DNA from: Clostridium massiliamazoniense
GTDB taxonomy: Bacteria > Bacillota > Clostridia > Clostridiales > Clostridiaceae
Direction: 5' to 3'
Assembly: GCF_001403635.1 (NCBI RefSeq)
Contig: NZ_LN879466.1
Span: 336,254-400,253, forward strand
Length of the DNA: 64,000 bases
How positions within the stretch are numbered: position 1 is the stretch's first letter; every line of letters begins with the position of its first letter. The notes under the pieces were generated by a model. The model was given only the letters and a program-made list of their open reading frames with translations, was not told the DNA's origin and did not search any database. Position numbers and translations under genes: made by a program. This document shows, one piece after another, positions 37,592 through 45,901 of the stretch.

Positions 37592-39829
37592 ATGATGGAT
37601 TTAAAGTATAGAGAGGATTTGAATCAAAAATTTAAGCTTTATAGAGATAGTAATAGGATTTATGGAAGCTACGAAGTTAATAATAATGAGATCATTGTAG
37701 ATTTTCAAGGAATAAAAATTAAAATTACTTATTTTAATGATGAAGTAGTAAAGGTTTTCTTCTTTGAAGAGGGAGAAATTGAAAGTATAACTAATGCAGT
37801 AATTCTTAAGGCTGTTTCAAAGGAATTAAAGGTAAAAGAAAACAAAGATTTTTTATTTATAAATGGAGAAAAGGTTGTTACTGTAGTTGATAAAAGAACA
37901 ACAGAAATAACTTTTAAGGATACTGATGGCAATATTATTTGTGAAGATTTTCAACCAACCTTTAAGGATGATGAGGGAAATATTTATATATCAAAGGTTA
38001 ATAGTGCAAAGGCTTATTATGGCTTAGGAGAAAAAGGGGGAAGCCTAAATAAGAAGGGAACTTATACAGAAAATTATAATACAGATGACCCAGATACAGA
38101 TGATAGTTATTTAAAGTATTATAAAACAATTCCTTTTTATGTAGCATTACAAGAAAATAAACCTTATGGAATATTCTTTGATAATAGTTATAGAAGCTAT
38201 TTTGATATGGGAAAGGCTTATGAGGATAGAATATTTTTTGGGGCAGTAGGAGGACAAGCTTTATATTATTTTATTTTAGGAGATTCTATAAAAGATATAG
38301 TTTCTAATTATGGTGATTTAACAGGAAAGATGGATGTGCCACCAATTTGGTCTTTAGGTTATCAACAAAATAGGTTTAGTTATTTTACTCAAGAAGAGGT
38401 TAAGGATATTGTTGAAACCTTTGAAAAGAAGGAAATACCTTTAGATGTAGTTTATTTAGATATAGATTATATGGATGGTTTTAGAGTAATGACCTTTAAA
38501 GAACCACATTTCAATAAAGCTAAGGAGCTTATTAGCGAATTAGAAGAAAAGGGAATTAAAGTTGTAACTATTGTAGACCCAGGGGTTAAGGTTGATGAAG
38601 ATTATGGAATATATAAAAGAGGACTTAAGGAAAATCATTTTACAAAAAAATTAGATGGAGATGTTTTTGTTGGAGCAGTTTGGCCAGGGGATAGTGCTTT
38701 TCCTGATTTCTCTAATAGTGATGCACGAAATTGGTGGAAGGATGAACTGAAAAAATTTATAAAAAATTATAACATATCAGGAATTTGGAATGATATGAAT
38801 GAACCTTGTGTATTTAATAGTGATAGCAAAACTATGGATGAGAGATGTATTCATAATGGAGATTTTGGAGTTATAGAACATAAGGAATTTCATAATAGAT
38901 ATGGGTTGGAAATGAGTAGATGTTCCCATGAAGCTCAAAGAGAACTACATGAAAATAAAAGAGAATTTTCTATGACAAGAGCTACTTATGCAGGAGGACA
39001 AAGATATTCTTCTATATGGACAGGTGATAATAGTAGTAAATGGGATCAAATGAGAATGTCTATTTCAATGAATGCAAATTTAGGGATAAGTGGATTTTCC
39101 TTTGTAGGAAATGATGTTGGTGGTTTTGGGTTAGATTGTACAGAGGAACTTTTCATAAGATGGATGGAACTTGGAGTATTCTTGCCTATTTTCAGAAACC
39201 ATTCAAATATGTATACAAGAAGACAAGAACCATGGGCATTTGGAACTAGAGCAGAAAAAATAGCTAAAAAGCATATAGAACTTAGATATGAATTAATGCC
39301 TTATATTTATAATTGTTTTTATCAATCCTATAAGGAAGGTATTCCTGTATTTAGACCTCTTGTAATGGAATTTGAAAATGATGAAAATGTCTATAATATG
39401 AGAGAACAATTTATGTTTGGACATAGCATACTAGTTGCACCAGTTTTTTATGAAGGAGAAAGAGAAAAAATAGTTTATTTGCCAGAAGGAAATTGGTATA
39501 ACTATAAAACCAATGAATGTTTTAAAGGAAAGAAAAGATATAAATTTAAATGTCCTTTAGATGAAATATTATTTTTTATTAAGGAAGGTTCTATAATTCC
39601 AACTTACAATGAAAAATATAAGAACATGGAGGAAAGACCTAATAAGGTTCTTCATAAAATTTATGGTGAAAATGCAAAAAGCACCTATTATTATGATGAT
39701 GGAAAATCTATGGAGTATAAAAATAATAAATTTAATCTTTATAATATAGTAGTTCAAGATGGAGAAATTTCTGTAGAGACAGTTGAAAAGAATATTGAGG
39801 AAGAAAATTTTAGTTTTATATTAATTTAA
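37592..39829 (+). CDS. GH31 alpha-glucosidase
   Basis: 745-aa glycoside hydrolase family 31. N-terminal beta domain, then the barrel: DVVYLDIDYMDGFRVMTF, the nucleophile motif GIWNDMNEPCVFN, and the acid/base Asp in SSIWTGDNSSKWDQM. C-terminal beta domains (APVFYEGEREKIVYLPEGNWY). No signal peptide, so it acts on imported or intracellular oligosaccharides. Start ATG 37592 or 37595 after GGGGTG. The EEP-family gene follows 34 bp downstream, likely in one operon. Confidence 0.93.
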   Translation: MMDLKYREDLNQKFKLYRDSNRIYGSYEVNNNEIIVDFQGIKIKITYFNDEVVKVFFFEEGEIESITNAVILKAVSKELKVKENKDFLFINGEKVVTVVDKRTTEITFKDTDGNIICEDFQPTFKDDEGNIYISKVNSAKAYYGLGEKGGSLNKKGTYTENYNTDDPDTDDSYLKYYKTIPFYVALQENKPYGIFFDNSYRSYFDMGKAYEDRIFFGAVGGQALYYFILGDSIKDIVSNYGDLTGKMDVPPIWSLGYQQNRFSYFTQEEVKDIVETFEKKEIPLDVVYLDIDYMDGFRVMTFKEPHFNKAKELISELEEKGIKVVTIVDPGVKVDEDYGIYKRGLKENHFTKKLDGDVFVGAVWPGDSAFPDFSNSDARNWWKDELKKFIKNYNISGIWNDMNEPCVFNSDSKTMDERCIHNGDFGVIEHKEFHNRYGLEMSRCSHEAQRELHENKREFSMTRATYAGGQRYSSIWTGDNSSKWDQMRMSISMNANLGISGFSFVGNDVGGFGLDCTEELFIRWMELGVFLPIFRNHSNMYTRRQEPWAFGTRAEKIAKKHIELRYELMPYIYNCFYQSYKEGIPVFRPLVMEFENDENVYNMREQFMFGHSILVAPVFYEGEREKIVYLPEGNWYNYKTNECFKGKKRYKFKCPLDEILFFIKEGSIIPTYNEKYKNMEERPNKVLHKIYGENAKSTYYYDDGKSMEYKNNKFNLYNIVVQDGEISVETVEKNIEEENFSFILI

Positions 39830-39863
39830 AGAATTACACTTATTTAGAGGTAGGTGATTTTAT

Positions 39864-40649
39864 ATGGTAAAAAATAATTTTATGACTTTTAATTTAAAAT
39901 ATGATTTTACTTCAGAAGGGAAGAATTCTTGGAATTCAAGATGTGAAAAAATATTAGATGTAATAGAAAAAAATAATCCTCTTTGTATTGGAACTCAAGA
40001 AGGATTGATTCATATGCTTAACTCCATAGAAAAAAAACTAAAAAATTATAGTTATGTTGGTGAAGGAAGAGAAGCAAATGGTGGGGGAGAGTATAATGCC
40101 ATTTTTTATAGAAATGATATACTAGAGCCTATTTATTGGAAACAATTCTGGCTTTCAGAAACTCCAAATGTAGCTGGAAGTAAAAGTTGGAATACAGCAT
40201 GTGAAAGAATTTGTACCTATTGTAAGTTTAAAAATAAATTAACTAATGAAGAATTTATTCTTTATAATACTCACTTGGACCATGAAAGCGAATTAGCAAG
40301 GGTAAAAGGAATTGAATTAATTATAAAAACTATAAAAGAAAATTACATGAGAGAAGGTCTTAAATTTATCTTAATGGGAGATTTTAATTGTCATCTAGAT
40401 GATGAAGTATTTCAAGTAATAAACAAGGAACAATCTAAGGATTTTCAAATAAAAAATCTTTATAATGAATTTAATCATAAAATATTAGGAACTTTTCACG
40501 ACTTTAAGGGAGGCTTTGAAGGTGGAATAATTGATTATATTTTAGTTTCTAAAGGGATAGAATGTAGTAATCTTTATATAGATAGCAGGAAAATAGATGG
40601 TTCATATCCATCAGACCACTATGCACTTATGGGAACCTTAGATTTATAA
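39864..40649 (+). CDS. Endonuclease/exonuclease/phosphatase (EEP) family protein
   Basis: 261-aa DNase I-like phosphohydrolase. Seen: TFNLKYDF, the metal Glu in GTQEG, NTHLDHESELAR, LMGDFNCHLDDE, and the catalytic PSDHYALMGTL at the C-terminus. No signal peptide. The substrate could be a phosphorylated sugar or lipid rather than DNA, given its place behind a GH31 glucosidase. Start ATG 39864 after TAGGTGA. Confidence 0.88.
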   Translation: MVKNNFMTFNLKYDFTSEGKNSWNSRCEKILDVIEKNNPLCIGTQEGLIHMLNSIEKKLKNYSYVGEGREANGGGEYNAIFYRNDILEPIYWKQFWLSETPNVAGSKSWNTACERICTYCKFKNKLTNEEFILYNTHLDHESELARVKGIELIIKTIKENYMREGLKFILMGDFNCHLDDEVFQVINKEQSKDFQIKNLYNEFNHKILGTFHDFKGGFEGGIIDYILVSKGIECSNLYIDSRKIDGSYPSDHYALMGTLDL

Positions 40650-40760
40650 GAAATTATTGGGTTTATAGAATAATATTTATGATAAGTATAATCATAAAGA
40701 CATTATAAAAAGACTTAGAGATTTTCCTGTTAAAGTTTAAAATATGCCTATATAATTTTA

Positions 40761-40796
40761 AAAAGCAAAGTTAATTATTAATTTTGCTTTTTTTAA
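40761..40796 (+). terminator. Terminator after GH31-EEP operon
   Basis: Stem AAAGCAAA...TTTTGCTTT around TTAATTATTAA, followed by T-run. Confidence 0.8.
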
Positions 40797-40884
40797 TACA
40801 AAAATTTAATAATTAATCAATAATGAGTATAAAAATATAAGGTACTATTAATATGGTGTGATTTTAAAATGAAGGAGAAGCTTA

Positions 40885-41418
40885 ATGGAATTTTATATTT
40901 CTAATAATGATGTAAAAGTTATAAATAACTTTATATTTATGAGCTATAAAAATATCAAAGATTTTAAGTATAGATTTGATAATAAAAAGTATGTTCTTAT
41001 ATTTTTATTAATTTGTATAAGTTTTAATGGACTTTTGTTTATTGGATATGACTATAGATTAATTTTTAAATTTTATTATGTTTATAAAATGTTATATTTA
41101 AGTGTTCCAATAATCATCGTGGCAAGACTTTATTTATATAGGTTAGCAAAGAAAAAATTTTTAGAATATACGAAAGAATTCAATAAGTTTATTGGTAACA
41201 ATTATATTTATAAAAATGAAAATAATATTATTATTCAAAATGCAAATTACAATGTATCTTTAAATACAGAGCATATAAAATATAGAAGAACTAAAGGAAA
41301 CTTAGTTATTTATATGGATAAATATAGAGAGCCATTATTCTTTATAAATTTAGAGAGCTCTAATGGAAGTATCAAAGATTATCTTGAAAATCATTTACAA
41401 AATGTAGAATGTATTTAG
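40885..41418 (+). CDS. YcxB-like membrane protein 1
   Basis: 177 aa. N-terminal beta-like segment (about 1-28), two TM helices (about 37-56 and 66-86), then a soluble C-terminal part with alternating beta strands ending in a helix (INLESSNGSIKDYLENHL). This is the topology of the YcxB-like family (PF14317 style). Start ATG after GAAGGAGAAG. Function unknown. First of several similar genes; the next starts 12 bp downstream. Confidence 0.65.
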   Translation: MEFYISNNDVKVINNFIFMSYKNIKDFKYRFDNKKYVLIFLLICISFNGLLFIGYDYRLIFKFYYVYKMLYLSVPIIIVARLYLYRLAKKKFLEYTKEFNKFIGNNYIYKNENNIIIQNANYNVSLNTEHIKYRRTKGNLVIYMDKYREPLFFINLESSNGSIKDYLENHLQNVECI

Positions 41419-41430
41419 GAGTTATTAATT

Positions 41431-41979
41431 ATGAAGATTGAGTATGAATATACAATAACTAAAGAAGATTTTACAAGTTGGTTAGATATAAATAATCAAT
41501 CTAATCTTTCTTTAAAAAAATCAGCACTTTATAAATCTCTTTTTCTTATTGCAATATTATTTTGGGTCATGAACTCTAAATTTAACATCGAAAATAAATA
41601 TAATTTTTATATGATGAATATTGCAATGTTATTTTTTATTATATTGTTTTTCTTTCTTTATTATATTTCTAAAAAAATGAATAATAAAATCTTTAACTTT
41701 TTTTATTATTCTCATAATGAGACAATTTTTGGCGAAAAGTATAAAAATAAAAAATATTGTATAGTTGTAAGTGAACAGGATATTAAAATTAAAGATGAAA
41801 ATTCAACTTATAATTTAAATAAAGAAAATTTAAGTAATATAAAAATAACTAATGAATTTGTAACAATAACTTCTAGTAAGTTTAGAGACTTTTTTATTCC
41901 TTTAAATAATGAAGAGGCAAGAAAAGTAAAGTCATTTTTAATTGATAAATTTAGTGAAAAAATAATAAGAAGTTATTAA
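41431..41979 (+). CDS. YcxB-like membrane protein 2
   Basis: 182 aa. N-terminus MKIEYEYTITKEDFTSWLD is typical of YcxB-like proteins. Two TM helices (about 35-47 and 58-78), then YYSHNETIFGEKYKN and the PH-like C-terminal part (VVSEQDIKIKDENSTYNLNKENLSNI). Start ATG after AGGAG. Likely co-transcribed with the preceding gene; a terminator follows. Confidence 0.72.
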   Translation: MKIEYEYTITKEDFTSWLDINNQSNLSLKKSALYKSLFLIAILFWVMNSKFNIENKYNFYMMNIAMLFFIILFFFLYYISKKMNNKIFNFFYYSHNETIFGEKYKNKKYCIVVSEQDIKIKDENSTYNLNKENLSNIKITNEFVTITSSKFRDFFIPLNNEEARKVKSFLIDKFSEKIIRSY

Positions 41980-42000
41980 AGTGAATACACCAATAAAAAA

Positions 42001-42048
42001 CTAACAGTAATTATTTTTAGAGAGAAATTGCTGTTAGTAATTTTTTTT
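42001..42048 (+). terminator. Terminator after YcxB-like pair
   Basis: Stem CTAACAGTAATT (42001-42012) / AATTGCTGTTAG (42026-42037), with an eight-T run after 42040. Confidence 0.88.
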
Positions 42049-42096
42049 ATTAAATAATTAAAGGAAACCATAATATTTTATGTAAAAGGAGCAGAA

Positions 42097-42477
42097 ATGA
42101 ATAAATTAATATCTTTTTTTTCTTATTTAATAGATTTATCAAAATTTTTTATAAAGGTAATAGGGGCAGCTTTAAATTTTGTTGTAATAAACCAATGTAT
42201 TTTAGGAATTTATCTTTCCTTTGAAATGAAAAATTTAATATTTTTTATAAGCATACTTTTTATTGATATTATCTTTTGTATATTATCTATTGTTTACTAT
42301 ATGTTTGAAAAAGGGATATATAAATTTATAAGGCCATTATTTATGTTTTTTTTAATAATTACTATTATATCAATAAAGACAGAGCTATTTAATTTTATAG
42401 GTGGCATAATGATTATAAATATAGTTTTATTTATGTTGAATTATATTAAAGTTAGATGTGAGAGTGAGATAATTTGA
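42097..42477 (+). CDS. Small hydrophobic membrane protein
   Basis: 126 aa, almost wholly hydrophobic, with about four TM helices (near 17-38, 42-67, 80-95, 99-117). Start ATG after AAAAGGAG. No family recognised. Lies in the array of small membrane-protein genes. Confidence 0.6.
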   Translation: MNKLISFFSYLIDLSKFFIKVIGAALNFVVINQCILGIYLSFEMKNLIFFISILFIDIIFCILSIVYYMFEKGIYKFIRPLFMFFLIITIISIKTELFNFIGGIMIINIVLFMLNYIKVRCESEII

Positions 42478-42608
42478 TTAATAAGTTAAGTTTAATTTGA
42501 GAAGAGGTAAGGAGCAATTTGTAATATTAATTCTTTAAGATTATATAACTAGCAGAGAAAGGCATGGATAAAAGAGGAGTATTAAAAAATAAAGGAAGAG
42601 AGATTTAT

Positions 42609-42818
42609 ATGTGGAGAATAGTGTTTTTTCTTATAGGTTCTTTAACAATTATTTCATATTGCTTAGTAGATAAAGAATATAAAAGCATAGTTTTAATAGC
42701 ATTTATTTTTGTAGTTTTATCTAGAATTTTATTTGATTATTTAAAAAAAGTAGTAAGTAAGAAAGGGGATGTATCAAATTATAGATACATCATCACTGCC
42801 TTTTATCTAGCTATATAG
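42609..42818 (+). CDS. Small membrane protein ending in a repeat element
   Basis: 69 aa from ATG 42609 (GGAAGAGAG upstream) or 84 aa from ATG 42564 with a weaker site. Two TM helices (MWRIVFFLIGSLTIISYCL and SIVLIAFIFVVLSRILF). The last codons and the TAG stop lie inside the CTAGCTATATAG arm of a long inverted repeat, which may have cut short an originally longer protein. Confidence 0.5.
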   Translation: MWRIVFFLIGSLTIISYCLVDKEYKSIVLIAFIFVVLSRILFDYLKKVVSKKGDVSNYRYIITAFYLAI

Positions 42819-42890
42819 GTTCACCATTTGTGACCACTCACCCACGTAAAACTAGTTCAATGGTCACAGCATTTTGTACCTATATAGCTA
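42808..42890. repeat. Nested inverted repeat
   Basis: Outer perfect 13-bp arms TAGCTATATAGGT (42808-42820) / ACCTATATAGCTA (42878-42890). Inner perfect 8-bp arms TGTGACCA (42829-42836) / TGGTCACA (42861-42868). The right side continues into the dispersed 35-bp repeat. Confidence 0.75.
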
Positions 42891-42904
42891 TCTCGGCAGA
42901 TAAA
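42870..42904 (-). repeat. Dispersed 35-bp intergenic repeat, copy 2
   Basis: Reverse complement matches 26717-26751 with two differences. Located at the right arm of the nested inverted repeat. Confidence 0.7.
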
Positions 42905-42974
42905 AAGTAATATAAGTTAAGGTACTGGGTTTGATATAGCCCCTTTTAGATAATCTTTTATTGCTTCTATATTT

Positions 42975-43349
42975 TTATTGTGAACAAATTAAATCGACTA
43001 TTCTATATAGAAAAATCATAAATGGTAGCATTAATAAATTAATTAGATTAATACTTGTCATAATCTGCTTTTTCATATGAGGTTTTTTTATGCTTAAGAT
43101 AAAATATAGCATTACTGAAAAAATAAATGAAATAATAGGTATAGATATTATTATAAGCACATAAATTCCTAAAGCAAAAGCATCATATTTAGGTATTAAA
43201 ATATTAAAATAAATATAATCATTATCATTGAAAAAAACAGAAGGTACAGAAAATAAAAATATCATACCTTGAGCAATAGAAAGTAAAAAGTTTAAAATAA
43301 AATTATCTTTTAATTCTTTTAATTCATTTGAATCATTTAAATCATTCAT
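42975..43349 (-). CDS. Duplicated 124-aa membrane protein, copy A
   Basis: 124 aa: a charged N-terminus (MNDLNDSNELKELKDN) and three TM helices (about 17-40, 58-85, 95-118). Start ATG with AAGGTGGG upstream on the minus strand. Nearly identical to the protein at 45024-45398 (about a dozen differences over 124 residues). Family unknown. It points away from the YcxB-like genes around it. Confidence 0.7.
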   Translation of the reverse strand: MNDLNDSNELKELKDNFILNFLLSIAQGMIFLFSVPSVFFNDNDYIYFNILIPKYDAFALGIYVLIIISIPIISFIFSVMLYFILSIKKPHMKKQIMTSINLINLLMLPFMIFLYRIVDLICSQ

Positions 43350-43539
43350 GTTAATCCCACCTTAATGTAAATATATGTATTGATATCAATTCATAATTTG
43401 AAGATATTACCTATATTTTTACAATACTAAGGTATTATAGACTTAAGATAAACAGACTGAAAATAATTAATTAAAAATGAAATTTAGAAATTAATGATTA
43501 AGTATTTACTTTGTGCTATAGAAAGTATTAATAAAATTA

Positions 43540-43575
43540 AAAAGCTGACTTTGGTTTAATTCAAAGTCAGCTTTT
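43540..43575. terminator. Terminator beside the GH125 fragment
   Basis: 14-bp stem AAAAGCTGACTTTG / CAAAGTCAGCTTTT, T-rich on both sides. It lies downstream of the minus-strand GH125 fragment. Confidence 0.82.
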
Positions 43576-43615
43576 AATATATAATTTTTCATTTATTTAA
43601 AATGAATTTTTTGTA

Positions 43616-43749
43616 TTACTTTTTTAGTAATTTATGATATATAAAGTGTGAAAATAATGAGTTGGACCAAGCAAACCAATCTCTTGTAAATTTGTTTGGA
43701 TCGTCACAGTGGAAACCTTCATGCATATAAGTTTTATCTTCATAAATAT
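43616..43749 (-). pseudogene. Detached 3' end of a GH125 gene
   Basis: The minus strand encodes about 43 residues matching the C-terminus of the intact GH125 protein (47750-49042): [32 protein letters not shown] and IYHKLLKK-stop, against HKVLKK in the full copy. DNA identity is high through the 3' flank (to about 43594). There is no start codon and no upstream domain, so this is a duplicated fragment. Confidence 0.88.
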
Positions 43750-43849
43750 TAATTTTCAAATTGTTCTTTTTTTCCTGAAAAAAGGTTAATATTTTTATGA
43801 TAGCATAATAGCATATATTTGTGAATATAGCATATAAAGAGGTGAAGTT

Positions 43850-44389
43850 TTGTATATTTCAATAGATGTGAATGATTTGAAGAAGGTAAATCAGGAATTT
43901 AATAATAACTATAAAAAAAATAGAATAAAAGCATTTAAAAGAACATCTTATATACATTCTTGTATTTTAGTAATGATAATTTTAGCATTATTTAGTATAT
44001 ATCTTATAATAAATAATACTTCAATTTTATATGTCAAGAAAGATTTTATTATTATTTCTATGGTTATGCTATCTTTTTGTTTAGTTCCTATATTTATAGT
44101 TATCAATAAACTAAATGACAAGAATTTTTCAAGTTTTAGATATAAATATCTACTTGATCAATTTTTTATTAATATTGATTCTGAAAAAAAAGAGCTACTT
44201 TTGATGTCTAAAAAAACAAGTATAAAAGTAAATTTAATTAAGGGAAATATTAAGATAAGTAATGATATTTTATTATTATATAATAATAAAAATATAGTAG
44301 CTATTATTCCACTATATAAATTAATGAATAAAAAATATTTATTAGATAGAATTAAAGAGAATGTTGAGGTAATTAAGTATGGTGATTAA
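43850..44389 (+). CDS. YcxB-like membrane protein 3
   Basis: 179 aa, read from TTG 43850 (AAGAGGTGAAG upstream). N-terminal charged segment, two TM helices (about 35-55 and 66-86), and a C-terminal beta-rich part (INIDSEKKELLLMSKKTSIKV) ending in a helix (YKLMNKKYLLDRIKEN). Same topology as the other YcxB-like genes. Overlaps the next gene's start (ATGGTGATTAA). Confidence 0.62.
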   Translation: MYISIDVNDLKKVNQEFNNNYKKNRIKAFKRTSYIHSCILVMIILALFSIYLIINNTSILYVKKDFIIISMVMLSFCLVPIFIVINKLNDKNFSSFRYKYLLDQFFINIDSEKKELLLMSKKTSIKVNLIKGNIKISNDILLLYNNKNIVAIIPLYKLMNKKYLLDRIKENVEVIKYGD

Positions 44390-44876
44390 ATTATCTTACA
44401 ATTTAAATCAAAACAAAGTTATAAATAAATATTTTCTTGAAACTTACATGGAAAGGCTAATGATTAGTTCTTTTGTAGTTGCTTCATATATTATATATTT
44501 ATTTATAGATTCTTTAGATTTTGTTAAAGGACAAAATATAATTACAATTGGAATATTTTTTTCTATGATATTTATTTTTTATTTCATATTTATATACAAG
44601 GTTTTGATGAGATTTTTTATTGAACAGACTTTTGAGTGTTTTGAAAATTACAATAATATTTATTTAGATATGAAAGATGAATATTTAATTTTAAATCGTG
44701 ATATTATAGAAGAAAAATTATATTGGGAAGATATAAAAAAAATAGAATTTTCTAAAGACTATATTGTAATGAAATATAAAACTGAAACAATATTTATTTC
44801 AAAGGGAGAAGATGCTGAAAAGTTTAGAGACTTTGAGAATTATGTAAAAGAACATTATATGGCGAATAAGATTTAG
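44379..44876 (+). CDS. YcxB-like membrane protein 4
   Basis: 165 aa. N-terminal strand VIKLSYNLNQNKVINKYFLE, two TM helices (about 31-47 and 53-76), then the YcxB-like core FECFENYNNIYLDMKDEYLIL, EEKLYWEDIKKIEFSKDYIVM and FISKGEDAEKFRDFENYV. The last two segments resemble a PH-like domain. Overlaps the preceding gene by 11 bp, so the two are coupled. Confidence 0.7.
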   Translation: MVIKLSYNLNQNKVINKYFLETYMERLMISSFVVASYIIYLFIDSLDFVKGQNIITIGIFFSMIFIFYFIFIYKVLMRFFIEQTFECFENYNNIYLDMKDEYLILNRDIIEEKLYWEDIKKIEFSKDYIVMKYKTETIFISKGEDAEKFRDFENYVKEHYMANKI

Positions 44877-44977
44877 AAATTTCAGTTATTTATTTAGAAG
44901 ATTTATATTGCTTCTTAAACACATAAGGAAATATTTTTAATATATATTAAAAATATCACTATAACTAGTTAATTTTA

Positions 44978-45019
44978 AGCAATGAAAAAAGTTTATTTAC
45001 TTATTTTCATTGCTTTTAT
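44978..45019. terminator. Bidirectional terminator
   Basis: Stem AGCAATGAAAA / TTTTCATTGCT, T-rich on both strands, between the YcxB-like pair and the convergent 124-aa gene. A 26-bp AT-only palindrome lies just upstream (about 44930-44956). Confidence 0.8.
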
Positions 45020-45023
45020 ATTT

Positions 45024-45398
45024 TTATTGTAAACAGATTAAATCAATCATTCGATATAGAAAAATCATAAATGGTAGCATTAATAAATTAATTAGATTAA
45101 TACTTGTCATAATCTGCTTTGTCATATGAGGTTTTTTTATGCTTAAGATAAAATATAGCATTACTGAAAAAATAAATGAAATAATAGGTATAGATATTAT
45201 TATAAGCACATAAATTCCTAAGGCAAAAGCATCATATTTAGGTTTCAAAATATTAAAATAAATATAATTAGTATCATTGAAAAAAACAGAAGGTACAGAA
45301 AATAAAAATATCATACCTTGAGCAATAGAAAGTAAAAAGTTTGAAGTTAAGTTGTCTTTCAATTCCTTTAATTCGTTTGAATCATTTAAATCATTCAT
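45024..45398 (-). CDS. Duplicated 124-aa membrane protein, copy B
   Basis: Second copy of the 42975-43349 gene. Homology starts just after each stop region and ends a short way upstream of the start codon, where the flanks diverge. Three TM helices and the same charged N-terminus. Differences cluster at the N-terminal loop (NLTSNF against NFILNF) and the C-terminus (MIDLICLQ against IVDLICSQ). Confidence 0.7.
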   Translation of the reverse strand: MNDLNDSNELKELKDNLTSNFLLSIAQGMIFLFSVPSVFFNDTNYIYFNILKPKYDAFALGIYVLIIISIPIISFIFSVMLYFILSIKKPHMTKQIMTSINLINLLMLPFMIFLYRMIDLICLQ

Positions 45399-45901
45399 GT
45401 CAATCCCACCTTAATATAAGTAAATATATACAATACTATAATTTATATGGGAATTTTACCAAATAAATAAAGAGTTTTTATGAAATGAAAATTAAATTTT
45501 TTGGAGATATGTACTTTTATTAGTGTGATTAATTTTTTTATCAAAGAGCTATTTTAACATATAACTAAGAAGAGCTTGTACTTTATGTATGGATGCTTTT
45601 TTTCTTATATACAAATTAAATTTAATAAATTTTATTTGCACAGATTAATAAAATTTATTAAATTAAATATATTTTTTAATAAAATAAAACTAAGTGCTTG
45701 TTTAAAAATATTATAGTATAAAATATATAGATTTGATATTCTATGGAAAAAATGTATAGTTAAGAATTATATAGAAATATTAAATGTATATTAAGAGGTG
45801 AAAAAATTATGAGGTATAATCCTAAAAATGAACTTGTAAAAGTAAATAGAGTTTAGAATTAACTTAGATAATTTAGAAGAAAAGCTAAAGAGGAGAAATA
45901 A
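45399..45901. other. AT-rich intergenic region with a degenerate short ORF
   Basis: Mostly featureless A/T sequence. Near its end a 15-codon ORF (45809-45856) has a good ribosome site (AAGAGGTGA). After one frame change the same stretch would encode about 18 more charged residues (FRINLDNLEEKLKRR), ending at a TGA that overlaps the TTG start of the next gene. It looks like a decayed small gene or leader peptide. Confidence 0.4.
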
